A stretch of DNA of 64,000 nt from Eopsaltria australis. Lineage: Eukaryota; Chordata; Aves; Passeriformes; Petroicidae. The stretch covers positions 2,094,953 through 2,158,952 of the forward strand of contig JAVTVJ010000566.1 in the NCBI GenBank assembly GCA_034509425.1, in the 5' to 3' direction. Shown piece after piece: positions 1 through 13,627 of this stretch (position 1 is the stretch's first letter; the number at the start of each line of letters is the position of its first letter). The notes below the pieces were generated by a model. The model was not told where the DNA came from. It did not search any database and worked only from the letters and a program-made list of their open reading frames with translations. Position numbers and translations under genes: made by a program.

Positions 1-1425
1 ATCAAGCCAGAGGCTCGGCCACTGAAGCACAGGACTACCTGGATTTCTACTCTTGGAAATGTTTCCTTTACTTTGCCCTTCACACCAGATATAAAATCTG
101 CATTCCAATGATCTCTAACAAATCCAGAGCAGCTCGTGGAACCTGCAGCTCCCAACTAGAGGATGTTGTTTTCAAGGCTCTGCTCAGGAGGTAGGAAGGG
201 GAAGAGAGTCAGGGAAGCCAAGTTATAGCCATTGCTGGTCTATTTTTTAATTTCCAAGCAGAAATAACCCAAAAAGAGCAGGCAGAGGAGGCATATGGGC
301 TAACTGGAACCCAGACAAGGATCTCGCTGGAAGGACACGACATGCTCAGGCTTCCCAAGACTTCCTTGCAACAGGACAAAGCAAGAGAACTTTTATTATT
401 TCTGCCTCTTTTGAGCATTGTAAAATGAGTGCAGGATTGCTGCAATAGCTGCAGTTATTAAAAATGCATTATTTCCCTATTAACAATTCAAAACAGATGC
501 CAAAGATCGTCTCGACTAGAAATAAAACTGCTGGAGTGAATAAAACATCCAGCAATTAGCTAACAGCAAATCAGAGATGCTCCAGATTTCACTGTAGTGC
601 ATTCATTAATTGCTTCTTTCAGAGCAAATTTAATTTTTAATTCTGGGCTACAAAATTAATCCCTCTGCGTATTTTCTAAATAAAGCCTCAAAACTGAAGC
701 CAGACCAAAGCATCCACGTCTGTTGGTTTTGTTTCTAATGATTTCTATTTATAAACTGATAAATGGGAAGACTAAAAGCTATATTTAATACCATTAAGTG
801 TATGTAGAAATGCAAAGCCCAATCCTGTTAGGGCTCGAGCAGCTCATTTTCATTCACAGCAATGGGATCCCCATGTACAGGTCTTGTACAAAACAGGTGC
901 CTCATTTGCACTTGACTCAGAGATTACAGTGGTGGGGATGGCAGTTTGGATATAAAAACTTCAGAAATTGAAATTATGGGTAAACCAAACCAATTCCTGC
1001 CATGAGGAGAACTGGAACAGCCTGGCTCCAGCACAGCAGGGACAGCCTTAACATCGCTGTGTAATTGGAAATTAAATTCTGTAGAATAAAATATGCTATT
1101 TTGCAGATCTTTTTATCCTTCCCAAGAACAGAGTGGGATGTGGGATGAAGGGTAGTTTGTGTTAGAAGGGACTTGTGGAGGTGTGGACAGTGCAGTCCCA
1201 GCTCAGAGCAGGGCCAGCCACAGCCAGTGATGCCCTGCTGAACTGAGCATGGCTGAGGGCAGAGACCCCCTTGCCTCCCCTGGCCTCTGATCCAACGTCT
1301 GACCATGCTCATGGGGAAATTCCCTCTGTCCCTGCCTTGCATCTACCTGGAATTTTCCTTGCTGCAATTTGTTTTCTTGCCTCCTGTCCTTGGGAGAGCC
1401 TGGCAGCAGCTTCTCTGTACTCTGT
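1..1425. other. non-coding, no gene seen
   Basis: Single-copy AT-rich sequence. Open frames are short and overlap on both strands, without a recognisable domain. The stretch 555-665 is rich in ATTA/TAAT cores, the type of sequence that homeodomain proteins bind, but nothing marks it as functional. Confidence 0.6.
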
Positions 1426-1793
1426 TCACAGAACCCCAGACTGGTTTGGGTTGGAAGGACCTTGAAGCCATGGCAGGGACACCTTCACTGCCCCTCCAAG
1501 ACTGTCCAGCCTGGCCTTGGACACTTCCAGGGATCCAGGGGCAGCCACAGCTTCTCTGAGTTTGACTGCTCTTTCAGTGAGGAATTTTTCCCTGGTGTCC
1601 ATCCTGAGCCTCCCCTGGCCCAGCCTGGGGCCACTCCCTCTCCTCCTGTCCCTGTTCCCTGGGAGCAGAGCCCAAATCCCCCTGGATGTCCCCTCCTGTC
1701 AGGGACTTGTGCAGAGCCAGAAGGTTCCCCCTGAGCCTAAACTGAGAGCAAACAAGGCCAGGGCTGAGCTCCTTCCCACCCCCCAGCCCTGAA
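1426..1793 (-). mobile_element. CR1 LINE fragment, 3' end
   Basis: The CR1 3' tail, reversed, starts at the left with 'tggtttgggttggaaggacc'. It continues through the conserved blocks 'ggccttggacacttccaggg', 'cagccacagcttctctg' and 'ccagaaggttccccctgag'. Only the last few hundred bases of the element (3' UTR) are present and no reverse transcriptase sequence remains. CR1 copies are normally cut short at the 5' end, as here. Near 1738-1762 about 20 extra bases interrupt the expected order, a later insertion or a subfamily difference. Short open frames through this segment are not coding. Confidence 0.9.
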
Positions 1794-4700
1794 CCATCAG
1801 TTGAAGGTCCCACAGCACACGCTGGGGCACTCTGAAAACTGCACAGCATCCAGAGCAGGGAATTCCTATTTTCTGCACAAAAAAAAAAAGCTGAAGAAGT
1901 TCAGGATTTTTCAAGCACAAAGTTATGCTGCTCTAAGCTTTAATTCCAGAAGAAATATTAGTGATAAAAGTAATGTGGAGCAAGATGCTGAGACATTCAA
2001 GGCACTGCTGCTTTTCCCATCAACACCCCTACAGGAAGAGCCTTAAAATTAAAGCACTATCACCAAAGAACACAGGAAAACTGAAAGCCTCACTAATAAG
2101 CAAAAATCTAGGAGTTTTCAGTCCCTGCTCCTCATCAGAGGAATACTGAGCTGTCTTATAACTCAACTATGGACTCACTACCACCAAATAAACAAAGAGC
2201 TCTGATGGGAAAATAAAAACCAAACCAAACACACAAACAGATGCTGCAACATAAACCAAACAGGGTGAATCCAAGCATGCATGGTTAGAGATAACTACAG
2301 GGTGAAATATTCAAACCAGAAATTATGTTTATGCATTTACAGATTTAGGATTCATTGTTTGCTTTCGTCTTTCCTTATTACCCGTGCAAAGTGATTTTGA
2401 TTTTTCAGCACCAGGCTGCCAATATTTTGATATTAATATTATTCATGAGCTGGCAATTATCACTAATAGCAGAAGTAAAAATTAAAGACAATATTCTCCA
2501 TGGCATGCACAGTTTTTTAACAGTTTTCACATTTCCAATGACTTAGATTAGATTAGCTGCACTTTGATGCTGCTCTAAGATGTCACAATAAACACTGGCA
2601 CTGACAATGGATTGTACTATGGGATGTAATTGCTGCTCTCCACATGGGATCGAAGAGAACACATAGATAGTAAAGGCATCTATGTCAAAAGAAGCATTTT
2701 GAGCTGGAAAACATCTATTTTTGATCAATTCTACTTGGCATCGAGGGCCTGGCTGTGTTTAATTCAAATCCCTGATTTCATTCAAATCCGAGGCAGTGCT
2801 GAACCCTGGGCAGGTCCATGCCTTTAACCTGCAGAGGGGTTAAACACATGGATGGATTCCTCAGCTACTGCCATGGAATAGGCAGGGGGTAAAAAAAAGC
2901 TTTGCTGAGAACAACATGGATATCCTCCATAAATGATATAAATGTTTCAAAATATTTGTTGTGTGAGAACTAAGCCTGCACCTCCCTTGTCCCCACCTTT
3001 GAGAGTGCAGGGGGATGTGCCCCTTAAAGCACTTTCACTCATTCTCCTGAGTAATTCCAGAGTGCCTGAGAGAAGGACTCACTGCAGTGATAGCTCTGTT
3101 CACAACTACCCTACGAAACATCAGAAATATTGGATATTTATTCCAATATTCCTTTTTTTCCTTTTAAAACTCGAGCCAACTATTGCTCGTCTCGTGTCAA
3201 ATGGCAACATCAAATCTGTGTCTCCAAAAAGGCAGCAGTGGGTGGAGCGTGTCTGCTCTTACCTGTACTCTGAGTGTGTGGCAGGGACAGCTACCTGGGA
3301 ATGGTACAATGGAGCTGGACAGCAAAACTGGTGCAGAGTATTTAAAGACCTACGACACAAGGAAAAACACAAAGTCAGACCACCAGGTGCTGAGAAAGGG
3401 GCTTTTAAAGGGAAGGCAGGTGCTGGACAGGAATATTGGAAACTCACGAGAGCGGTGACTGAAATTTGAGGCACAGCTGTCAATTCTGGATCCCGGGGGA
3501 CACAGGGGGACAGTCCCAGCTTTTAAATGCACACATCAAAATGACGGTGAGGAGTTGTTGCAATGAAGAGTCAATCAAAGGGCTGCTGCAGGGTTAAGGT
3601 CAAAAGCCAATTGGAGGCGTGGGGTCTGCCCTGCCACGCGGGAGGAAGGCAGAAGCTGAAACATTGAGGGTTAAAATCCCTATGGAAATGAAACTTTAGG
3701 CTTGCGTCTTACTCTGCACCAGTCAGGCTGTTCTCTGTTCATGGAATTAAAGCACAGTGCTCTGAATGAGGAGGGACAATGCAATGGACATGGACACAAA
3801 GCTTTCTTCAAGCCCAGCAACGACAAACACATTGCAAAACACACCATTTGAAAACGTGAAAGAACCCAAGTTCCACCCGTGTTTTAAACAGTATTTGTGC
3901 AGTAGCAGTTTAATTGCTGTCATTTGTTCAAAGAGTGGAAAGAAAACAAAAAAGAAGAGCTTTACAGCACAAAGATATTCAGCACCCCAGATCATTGGAT
4001 TGGTATTGTTCCACTAAAGCAAAGAGGAGTCACAAAACCACCTGAAGGAAAGCTTGGAAGATCTTTAAGCACCACACAGCACTCGTCCCACATTCCTGGA
4101 GTTTGTGCCAGGAAACATTAAACAAGGCTCAGCACAGAGCCCTCCATCATAAATCTTCCTAATCAAATTTCTCAGGACACAGCATTCTTCTAGGAAATCA
4201 TAAAAAAATAATCAATATCTCCTAGCTCTCTGAGTGGGCACCTATGGAAGAGGGAGCCATTAAACTGAAAGTCCTCATTTAACTTGTGAGCATCCAGCCT
4301 GACAGTTAACAGAGGATGTGTTTGTGCACACAAATGCACTTTTTATCCCCCCATCTTTCTCTTGGTGTCTCGACAGAGGTCTCAGAAGATTGATTTTGAT
4401 TCTTCTGCATCCCTGAGGCTTAAAGTGAATCTTGTGAGGTCACTTTCTTACAAGATCAAACAGAGTGGTTAAGCAAAAAGAAGTCAGGCTTTGTTCAGGG
4501 AGGAGTCAGTTACTAATCCTTGGGAGAAAAGACAAGGTCAGCCTGTTCTGATCCCTGCTGCCAGCACTGTGTCAGCAGCTGCACGGCCAGGATCAGCTGC
4601 ATTCTCTGTTTAAAGGTGGTACCTCCTGTAAAGTACCTGAGCTTTTGGAAATACAGCACAATCCCGACACAGGGCACCTCCCCAGCGTGGGCTGTGCCCT

Positions 4701-6380
4701 GCTGACACCTCACAGGGCACAGAGCTCATGGGGACAACCTTCAAACTGCTTGGAAAGGTGAACAATTCAAAAGAAAAATGGAGAAAGTCACTGAAAACAT
4801 TGCTGGGCTGTGATCAAAGCAGCCTGAACACACCAAAACTGGATTTTCTGACAGGAAAAACACGTGAGATCACACAAGTTGCCCCACTCAGTGCTGGGGC
4901 AGCAGGGTGTGAGTGTCACCCTGGGCAGGGGAACAGCTCACGTGGAGGAACCACCGCCTCCTGCATGGGATACCTGGGTTTTTCCAGTAGAAGCAAAAGA
5001 AGAGAATGGAGGAAATTAGTAGGAGAGTGACCCAGATTCCATTCCCACCACTCTTTTTTTCCCCACACAGATCTCTCTTTCTTCAGAGAGTTAACCAGTG
5101 AGACATGAAAGAATATGGAAGAATCTCTCTGGACTCATCTCTGCCCAACAAAGCTTTTCGAACAGAGCTTGCTCCTGGCTCTTCCAAAATGATTCTGCCT
5201 ACAAGGCTCCAAGAATCTGTCCTACTCTGACCTTCCTGGGTTCCAAAAAAACCTGAACAGTAAAGAAGAAAGCTCTCCCTGTGCTCTTATTGGGGTTTGT
5301 ACTCACCCATGGCACAGGACTAGGGTCAGGAGCTGAACTGCCCCGAGTTCCCGTTCCAGGGTGCAGCAGAAATGCTTCAATCCCAGCCCTGAGCGAGCAC
5401 AGGGGAAGTGCCAGAGGTTTGTAGGAGGTCCTTATATTGCCACAGGGGTGCAGAAGGTGACACAGGTGACAGGGCTTGGGACTGAGGTGCCACCACGTCA
5501 CTGCTGTCCGACACACCAGGCTGGATCCTCGGGCAGGAGCTTTGTCCCACCACTGACAAAGGAAACACGAGCTCTGGACTCTGCATTTCAAAATTCAGGA
5601 TTAGCTTAACTCTGTTTGGGTTCCTCCAGATCTCACTGACTGAGGTCAGCCTGACAAAGATGAAGCTCAGGATTTACAGCCCCTCACTGATACTGATTCT
5701 ACCCAAAGCAATGGGGTAAATCTGCTGATGCAATTTAAGATTCACATGTGGCATTTTGTGCCTTCAGTCCCCTGCCAAAACAGCCCTTGCAATCATTTAC
5801 CCCTCTGCAATACACCAGAGGATGTTTAAGGCTCCAACAACTCTTTTTTGGTTTGATTTGGTTGGAGTTTTAATTATTTTTTAAACTTTGTAGCTAGATT
5901 TTGCTATCAGCCTTCAACACAGGTTTGCACTCAAGCTAGAATTGATTTACTAATTTTTAACACCTAAAGACATCAGAAGAAATCCATTTCAATCATTTGG
6001 ACGAGACTTAATCACTTCTCCTGCTCACAGTCTCACAGATACTCAGCCCTGTGAAGATCAGTTTCCACACCTGTAGCTGATGTTCTTCAAAGGATGATTT
6101 AGGATTACAAACAGAGCACCAACACAGGACAAATGACTGAACTGACAAATGCTGCTTCTGATTTCAGTGATTTCAGTGTCTGACCATTGCTGCCACATCC
6201 CAGAGCAGGTGGAAGCTTGGCCATTTCCCACTTCCAGCCAAGCTCCTTCCAGCTCTCCCTGAGGGCTCATGGACAGGTAATCACTTGTGAATTCCTGCAC
6301 GAGGCTCTTGTGAGAGCAGATGAGCCAGGCAGTGAAACCAGAGCCAAACCCAACCCAAACCTTGACATCCCATTCCCCAA
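1794..6380. other. non-coding, no gene seen
   Basis: Single-copy sequence without recognisable repeat or gene. It includes a 175-codon open frame at 2942-3469 (+) that I do not accept: it has no domain, mixed composition and no splice context. There is a short A-run at 1880-1890. Nothing else stands out. Confidence 0.6.
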
Positions 6381-6487
6381 CAGAACAGGAGAGACCCAGC
6401 TCCTGATGGAGCACACAGAGCCCAGGCATTAATGAAACCCAGAACAGGAGGAACCCAGCTCCTGATGGAGCACACAGAGCCCAGGCA
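6381..6487. repeat. 59-bp tandem duplication (about 1.8 copies)
   Basis: A block beginning 'cagaacagga' at 6381 recurs at 6440. Both copies contain 'cagctcctgatggagcacac' followed by 'agagcccaggca'. The spacing is 59 bp and the second copy breaks off near 6487. The copies differ by a small indel just after the start. The unit is not a multiple of three, so no repeated protein motif is implied. Confidence 0.85.
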
Positions 6488-9400
6488 GGTGTGGCTGTGC
6501 CTCTCACTCCTGTGTAAATCCCATCGTGTTTGCCATTAGAATCCACCCATTTTAACAGCACTTTCCTGTCCATCAGCAAACAGAAATGACCATTCTTTTT
6601 AATATTTCAGTTTTAGAGCCTTGCTCGGATGTACAAATAAAAAGAAATCGATTTCTGGTCATCACATAAAACCACAACTATTATTTTTTCATTTTCTCTT
6701 GCAGTGCACAACAAACCTCCCAAACTCAGCAGACAATTTCCTCAATATTGGTTTTTAAACAATGTGGGAGAACAGAACACAAGGCCATTAACCTGGAATT
6801 GCTTTTGCTCTAACAGGTTATCCTGTGCTTTCTCAATGTGCTGGGAGCCAGCAGGTGCTCCTGGCAGGATTGGGAGCCTGGAGGAAGGTTTTCCCCTCTC
6901 CCTGCACAGGACACCGTGGTGAGCACAGGACACCCACCCAGCCTTGCTTATTCTGCTGCTGTTGGATTTTCAGCAGATTCAAACCTGTGAGTGGGTCAGA
7001 ATTATTAAATTATCACTGTCTGAGAGCTTCTTCCTGTAAGAGCTTCCAAAGAGAAAGCCTGAGACTCGTGTTCCAGAGACAGATTGGAGCAGGAGCACAG
7101 CTGGAAGGAAGGAGCCTGTCTGGAGTTAATGATGGGGCTGATGAGAGGAGCTGCTCGGTGCCTTCACTGCCCTCTCCCAGAGCTTCATTCACCATTCCTC
7201 CTCCTGTCTGAAACAACAATCTGCTCCCTTCCATCTGCCAGCATTCTTCCCTCTCTTCTGGCGCATTTTTCCATAAAGTGCATGTTGCAATGAGTATGTG
7301 GAGAAAATAATCCCAGCCCAGGCTGCTTGTCCTGCTCAGGTCCCTGGGTACCTGTGTGCACCCATCCTCCTAAAATCAGCCTGGAAACAGAAGGGGCAGA
7401 CAAGTTCATCCCCTCCTGCAAGCCCATTCACTCCATGTCAGGCTAAGAATGGTTTGTTTGATTGGAATTCTTAAAAGGAATATTTGCATTTCCCAGTGTT
7501 TTATCCTGTTGAAGAGTAACATTATTTTACAAGTTGAAACTTTCTTTCCACAGTTATGGCAACAGCTGAGATTAGAAAAGACTGTAGTTAACAGCTGGTA
7601 AAGTCTGTCCTGTTCTTGTTTAATAAATCCAACCATTTCTTTCACGAGGAACAACATTTGAAATACAGTCAAATGAATATCCAAAGAGGTGATGAACAGT
7701 GAAAGTCATAATAATACAGACTCACATCAACTCCAGTTAAATGCTTGCTAATTAACAAGTTCATTAACCTGCTGGAAGGGCTTCCAGAACAAATTCCCTG
7801 ACCCAGGCCACAGGACAACTTTTTGGAAAGCAGAGGAAGCAGCAGGAAGCTTTTCATGGCAGCTCCCACTGTCCCAGCCCAGGGCTGTGGCCATGCCCAC
7901 TTCAAGGTGATTAATAAGCACATGACACATTCCCATTCCCAAGGACAAATTCCCACTGTTCTGACACCAAAGATCTTCACCCAAAATACACAGGGCAGTA
8001 TGATTTTGGCTGAAAAATCTTCTCTTTTTTCTTTTTCATTTCACCCACTGTGTGTCCAGCATTCTGCAGCCAAGCACGTCCAGGAGAGGCTGTGCTGGCA
8101 CACAGAAAATATAATGTTTTTTCACAGTGTTGGTATTATTAATTAATTTCCTGGCACGCTGTCTTTTGGATGGCAACCCTACAACATTAAATGCTGCTGT
8201 TGCTTTTATTTGCACACAGAAAAACCTCACAGTTCACATCAGAGACCACCACACACTGCAGGAGACCACAACTCCTCCCTCCATTCCTTCATTCCCTATG
8301 CACAAAATGGCTCTTTTTGGATACCAAATCCCACAGAGGCACCAGGACAGCTCCTGGCAGGTAAACACCAGTGTCATTACTCTGCATGGAGTTTGAGAGT
8401 CAAAAAACTCCCCCACATATCACAACCAGCACAGCCATATGCTGCAGAGCTGCTCTGCTGGCATCTCCCTCCTCCCATTCCTGCCTCCCTTCCATGCAAC
8501 ACTCAGAACCTGCTTAAAAACATTCTAGAATTCCATTTTCTCTTCACAGGAATTGAAGATGTTTTCACCAGCTACAAGGATGCTCAACAAAACCTGCAGT
8601 CCCAAATGAGCAGCACCACAGTCCAGAGTACAGACCACTGGATTTTGTTCCAGAATTCATCAGATTTGGTTGTCATCACAGTGATTTAATAGCAGCATTT
8701 GTACACGGCGCAGCAGAAATGCAGACTGGGAGTTCTTGTTGGGAATAATGCTCCCCTTTGTGTATTCCCAGCTCAAGTGGCCACAGCTGGATTTTTCAAT
8801 GGAATCATCAGGCACACTCTCACTGACCTCTCCTCCATCAAAGGGCCTGCAAATAATCATCATCTCCAGGGAGAATGGAACCACAACAGCCCCAGCATAC
8901 TAAACAAGGAACAGCCATTATTTTGTCCCAGTCCTGGAACACAACACTCATTATCATTACAGAGAATTAGAAATAATTATTATAAACTCTTTTTTTGTTT
9001 CATGAAAATGCAGTTCCAGCCTACACAAACAGGCAGGAGGGGATCCTTCTGCACAGTTTGCTCCAGTCCTGGGTTAGATGGAACTAGGGTGAATTTAATT
9101 AAGACTGTTAATAAGTAGACTCTTGTAATTAGAAAAGTTTCCTTTTAAGTCTTACTAGAACCCCATCTGTGGTGCAGGGTGATGTAGAACAATTCACAGG
9201 ACTCAAGATGCACTTGTGTCAGCTGTGCTTACTGGGTTCTGTCACAATCTCTAGAAAAGGCCCCACACAGTCCAAACCCAGAAATGAAGAGCAAAGAGAC
9301 ATGAGAGAAGGAAAACATCTTTTAGATCGAATCAGAAAATGGAAATATTCACCACATCTTTTCTGTATTTCCCACATCATTAAATCAGCCCCCAGAAACC

Positions 9401-10840
9401 CTCAAGAAACTACAACTCCCATTGCAAAACACAGCCACATTTATAACCTCACAGAGCAACAACCACAGTGAACCCAAGGCTGAGCAGTGCCAGCTCTACA
9501 TATTGGATTTGCAGCTGATGAAAGAGGCAAAATAGCAAAGTACAAAGAATGAAATTACCCAGATACAGTGTGAGAGATTTACAGCAAGGCAAATCCTGTT
9601 ACTTAAAACAATGCTCCAGTGACATATGTTCTATTCAGTGTAGCAGCTGGAAAAATGCTTTCACTAATCCAAGTAGTGTGACACTGTTGTTCAGCTTTTT
9701 TTAGAACAGCAACAACCAGGCTTTCTACACTTTTAAGCTGAAAAATATATTTTTTTATCTTAAAAAATATTCTTTTAATGGCAAGGATCTTTGGCATATC
9801 TATATTGCAAGAACATTGACAGTTATTATATTAAGTTTTCATCTGAAAACTTGCTCGTGCATTGAAGAACTGGTGTATAGCAGTTTAACAGGCATTTTCA
9901 GTATTCAGAATCCATTGGTTTTAAAGAACATGAAAGTTTTCTACACACGTGTTCTTAAGAGTAAGTTCTTCAAAAAAATTCCCATCTTACATTTTCCTCT
10001 TGCCAACAAAAGCAGCAGCAGCTCTGTTACACAGGACTTAAAAACACAGAATTATAGTACGAGGCAGAATCCACATCTTGTTTTCTACAACAACATGCTG
10101 AGGGGGTACAAGATATCAAAGGTGTGAGCAGCAAAACAGGAAAATCCTGCACAAGATGGGTCTGTAAATAAAACCTCACTGTTAAAGACAGCAACATACA
10201 GGGCTAAATATCCCTTATCCCACATGATAAACACTGTATGAAATCCACTCCCTGCTGAGAGTCACAGAATCCCCAAATCCCAGGACCCAAATGAAAATGG
10301 AGTCCAGCACAAACAGAACTGCTCTCCCATGGATAAACACACAGCAAGATGTTTGAAGCTGATCCATGCATACCTGGAAGGCTGCAACCTGTTTTTCCAA
10401 GTTTACTTTTCTTATTTCAACTTCCTGCAAAAGGCTCTGCATTTATTTTGATTTTAAAACACTTCAACTTAACCATTCACCCCTTCAGCACAATACAAAA
10501 AGCTAAAGAAAACTTTGAGATGGATTCTAATACTCTTTTTTTAATTCTATTTGAGGAGTTTGGTGTTGAACGGTTGGATTTGAATGGTTGATTTTACATC
10601 CTGTGTGTGGATGGTGCTACTGAACATGGAGCATATTTCCTCAAATCAGGGCACTCAGAGGCACAGTCAAAATAACTGGGAAAGGCTGGGGATGAAAACT
10701 GCATGTGTTTCATGCAGGATCCTCTGGAAAGCCCAAATTTAACCCTAAAGGGAGCAGGTGGTTAACCAGGGTTCAGAACTGCAAACAGAGGTAGAGCCAT
10801 TCCCCTGGACTGGGGGTGAGGACAAGTCCAGGGGCCCACC
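6488..10840. other. non-coding, no gene seen
   Basis: Single-copy sequence. Open frames up to about 159 codons (8210-8689, +) occur but show no domain, no start context and no codon pattern. AT-rich runs near 9720-9780. No transposable element was recognised. Confidence 0.6.
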
Positions 10841-10980
10841 CCTGCCTCATTTGTGCCTGTTTTGAGGCAAACCACCTGTGTGGTTCCATCCATCCATCCA
10901 TCCATCCATCCATCCATCCATCCATCCATCCCTGCCTGGTTTGTGCCTGTTTTGGAGCAAACCACCTGTGTGGTTCCATC
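10841..10980. repeat. 50-bp direct repeats flanking a microsatellite
   Basis: The 50 bp at 10841-10890, starting 'cctgcct' and ending 'tgtgtggttccatc', recurs at 10931-10980 with about four differences. The start-to-start distance is 90 bp. The intervening 40 bp is entirely ATCC repeat. The structure is a tandem duplication of a unit that ended in ATCC repeats, with the first copy's microsatellite expanded. Confidence 0.9.
10886..10931. repeat. (ATCC)n microsatellite, about 11 units
   Basis: An uninterrupted run of the tetramer on the + strand (TGGA on the other strand). It lies between the 50-bp direct repeats. Open frames through it read as SIHP or WMDG repeats and are artefacts. Confidence 0.97.
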
Positions 10981-11460
10981 CATCCCAGCCTGGCGCTGCC
11001 AGCACGGGAACTTCGGCATCATCCTCCGGAGCGGCCGAGCCCTGAGCCCCGAGCTCAGCTCCCACAGGAGCTGCTCAGCCCACAGGAGAATCAAATCCTG
11101 TGCCTGACCTCAACCCTCCAGAAACTGCTCCAGGGAATAGCAATCAATGAATGCACCTTTAAGTTTTGATCAGCACAAACGTAACAGCAAAATCACAGTG
11201 ACATTTTGCCTCCTCGGCATCGCACTCACTGCATGTCCCTCTGTATTTCTGTGCTGAGGGGACAGATTGCACTTTAAAATGACAAAGCATTCGAACAAAA
11301 TGGAAGAGAGAGATCCTTGACTCACCACAGACAGAATTCCTTGCACCCTGCATTGCTGCTTGGATGCAAAGTGAAGGGTTTCCTCATTTTTTCCCCTGCT
11401 AAACACACACTACTCACTTTATTATGCTCTATTTTTAAATACCTGTAAGCACAGACAGAG

Positions 11461-11480
11461 TCATCATCATCATCATCATC
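11461..11480. repeat. (TCA)n microsatellite
   Basis: Twenty bases of uninterrupted TCA trinucleotide repeat. Confidence 0.95.
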
Positions 11481-11759
11481 TAAACATGCTTAACATACAG
11501 AGCATTCATCTGCCAAAAAAGGTAACACCCTAAAAATGGTTTGTGGAAAGAAACCTACCCAACAATAAACTGATCACTACTCCCACTTCTGGAATCCTCA
11601 ACACAGATATCAGAGACGTGACGACAGATGAAGAAGGAAAAGGTACTCACAAATAACACCTTCTGCAAGCCATCCTTGGATGAGGGGTGGGCTTGGTGTT
11701 TATATTTTCTTTCACGCAATCTGAGGTAGAAAAGCTCTTTCTTAAGGAAAAAGAAATGT

Positions 11760-11787
11760 AAAAAAAAAAATAATAATAAAAAAAATC
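11760..11787. repeat. A-rich low-complexity run
   Basis: An A-run broken by three TAA units. There is no polyadenylation signal or gene body upstream that would make it the tail of a retrocopy. Confidence 0.85.
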
Positions 11788-13264
11788 ACATTCACGGCTT
11801 TTGCATGCTCATTCAGGCTCAGCCACGGTGGAACATCACGGATAAGCTGGTGATGTAACCAGCACCAAACACTGCATCAGATAAACCCAAAGGCTCTACA
11901 GGGTTATATTTTGCAAAGCCAAAAGGTTTTTCCCAGAGAGGAGGTTTAGAAAGCACAAACCAGCCACGCTGTCCTCACATTCCTGGTGGGCTCGCTTCCT
12001 GCTTCCAGAAAAAGTCCCAAAGCTGTATTTATTATTCAACTTCATCACCGAGAAGAAACAATATGCTTTCTCGTTTGCTATTTGGACGGGAATATCAAAG
12101 CACCAAATGTTGCATTTTCGAATGCACCATCTCTGCCTGCTCACTGTAGTACAGTCCAAACCAAGAAAAGGCCATTGGTCCTTTTATCTCCATGGAAACA
12201 GCAGCATCTGTGAAGACGAACGAACGAATTCCCTCCTCACTGCAAAGTCAATTTATAGTCACATACTATGACATAAAATGATAAGACAGCAAAGCTAATC
12301 AGCAACTCGGAGAAACAGCAACCTAAACATGAGATTAAACTCCTGCTCAAGTGAATATTTCTCTTTATACAGCATTTCTCCTGGGAAAACTGCAGAATTA
12401 AAAAGCAAATCAAGCTGTTCCTGTGAGCTGCTGCAGGTTGGGGATTTGTGAACTTCCCAGTTTGGCTAACGAGGAGAGTGGCTGAATATTTTATACAATT
12501 AGCTTCTGGCTTGAATTTCAGCTTGAATATTCTGGTTATATCCCACTAAATGGGAAGGGATGTAAACAAAGCTGTTCTTTGCAAAAAGGTTACTGAAGAA
12601 TTATTGCTCCAGCGTTACCTTTTCCCTGCAGAAGGGCTGTCAACTTTAATAGCAACAGCAGAGTGAGAAGTTTCACAACTCCACAGGCGACTGCCTCCCC
12701 ATCTCCCCTCTTTTCAGGACCACCAGTGGTGCAAACCCTTCAGAGCCATCCTGCTCGTGCTCTAAGAGCCTCCTCTCCGGGGAAATAACCATTTCTGCAG
12801 GCCTGATGAGTCACCTCTGCTTGATTTTATTCGGTGGTACTTTGTAAAAGAGGAAACCAAATGAAAAACAGAACCAATGGACCCCACACAGCACAAAAAT
12901 GTGCTTTTTCTTCCCCTCCTCCTGAATCCTGCCCAGCTCTGATGCTCAGCACTCAGCCCTGACGTTCCCAAGCCCAGCTTCCTCCCTTCCTTCATGAATC
13001 AATATAATGACCATCTGCTCACATTATTAAGTTAAATATACACCAGAACACACTGGTGAGGGCAGCTCATTTGCCATGGTCAAGTGATCAGCTCCATGGC
13101 CACTTGTCCCATTTCCAGAGGGACAGGGGGCAGTGGGCAGCCAAACCCTCCTGATGCACCTGCACAGCTCCCAGGGAGCAGGAACTGCCAAAGATGCTGC
13201 AAAACTAAAAAATAAAGTGGGGGAGGCGGGAGATCTTTGGTCCAAACTGATTTGCAAATGAATT

Positions 13265-13627
13265 AGGGTGACTTAATTGCAGCCTCGCTGTACCTGAAGG
13301 AACCAACAAGGAAGATGGAGAGAGATTATTTAAAAGGGCCTGAAGGGACAGGACAAAGGGGAATGGCTTCAAACTGGCAGAGAGCAGGGTTAGATGGAAC
13401 ACTGGTCAGGAATCCTTCCCTGTGAGGGTGGGCAGGCCCTGGCACAGGGTTCCCAGAGAAGCTGTGGCTGCCCCTGGATCCCTGGCAGTGCCCAAGGCCA
13501 GGTTGGACATTGGGGCTTGGAGCAGCCTGGGACAGTGGAAGGTGTCCCTGCCTTCACCCCCCTGACAGGGGGTGAAACAAGGGGATTTTTAAGGTTCCTT
13601 CCAACCCAAACCATTCCATGATTCCGT
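13265..13627 (+). mobile_element. CR1 LINE fragment, 3' end
   Basis: Sense CR1 from 'gggtgacttaattgcagcct' through 'gtacctgaaggaacc', 'cagagaagctgtggctgccc' and 'ggacagtggaaggtgtccct' to the tail 'aaccattccatgattcc'. The 3' end is complete. The 5' end stops abruptly at about 13265, the usual result of incomplete reverse transcription. Blocks 13394-13560 match the copies at 33704 and 48909 closely, so these belong to the same or neighbouring subfamilies. Confidence 0.93.

Larger units (their letters stand above)
10981..13264. other. non-coding, no gene seen
   Basis: Single-copy sequence. A short GC-richer stretch at 11000-11060 carries several CpGs just downstream of the ATCC repeat. A single AP-1-like TGAGTCA lies near 12806. 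No gene is supported. Confidence 0.6.

Noticed and set aside
2942..3469. 175-codon + frame in single-copy DNA
   Set aside because: No domain, no splice or promoter context, and a length reachable by chance in 64 kb.
8210..8689. 159-codon + frame
   Set aside because: No domain or codon bias, and overlapping frames on both strands; chance is the simplest explanation.
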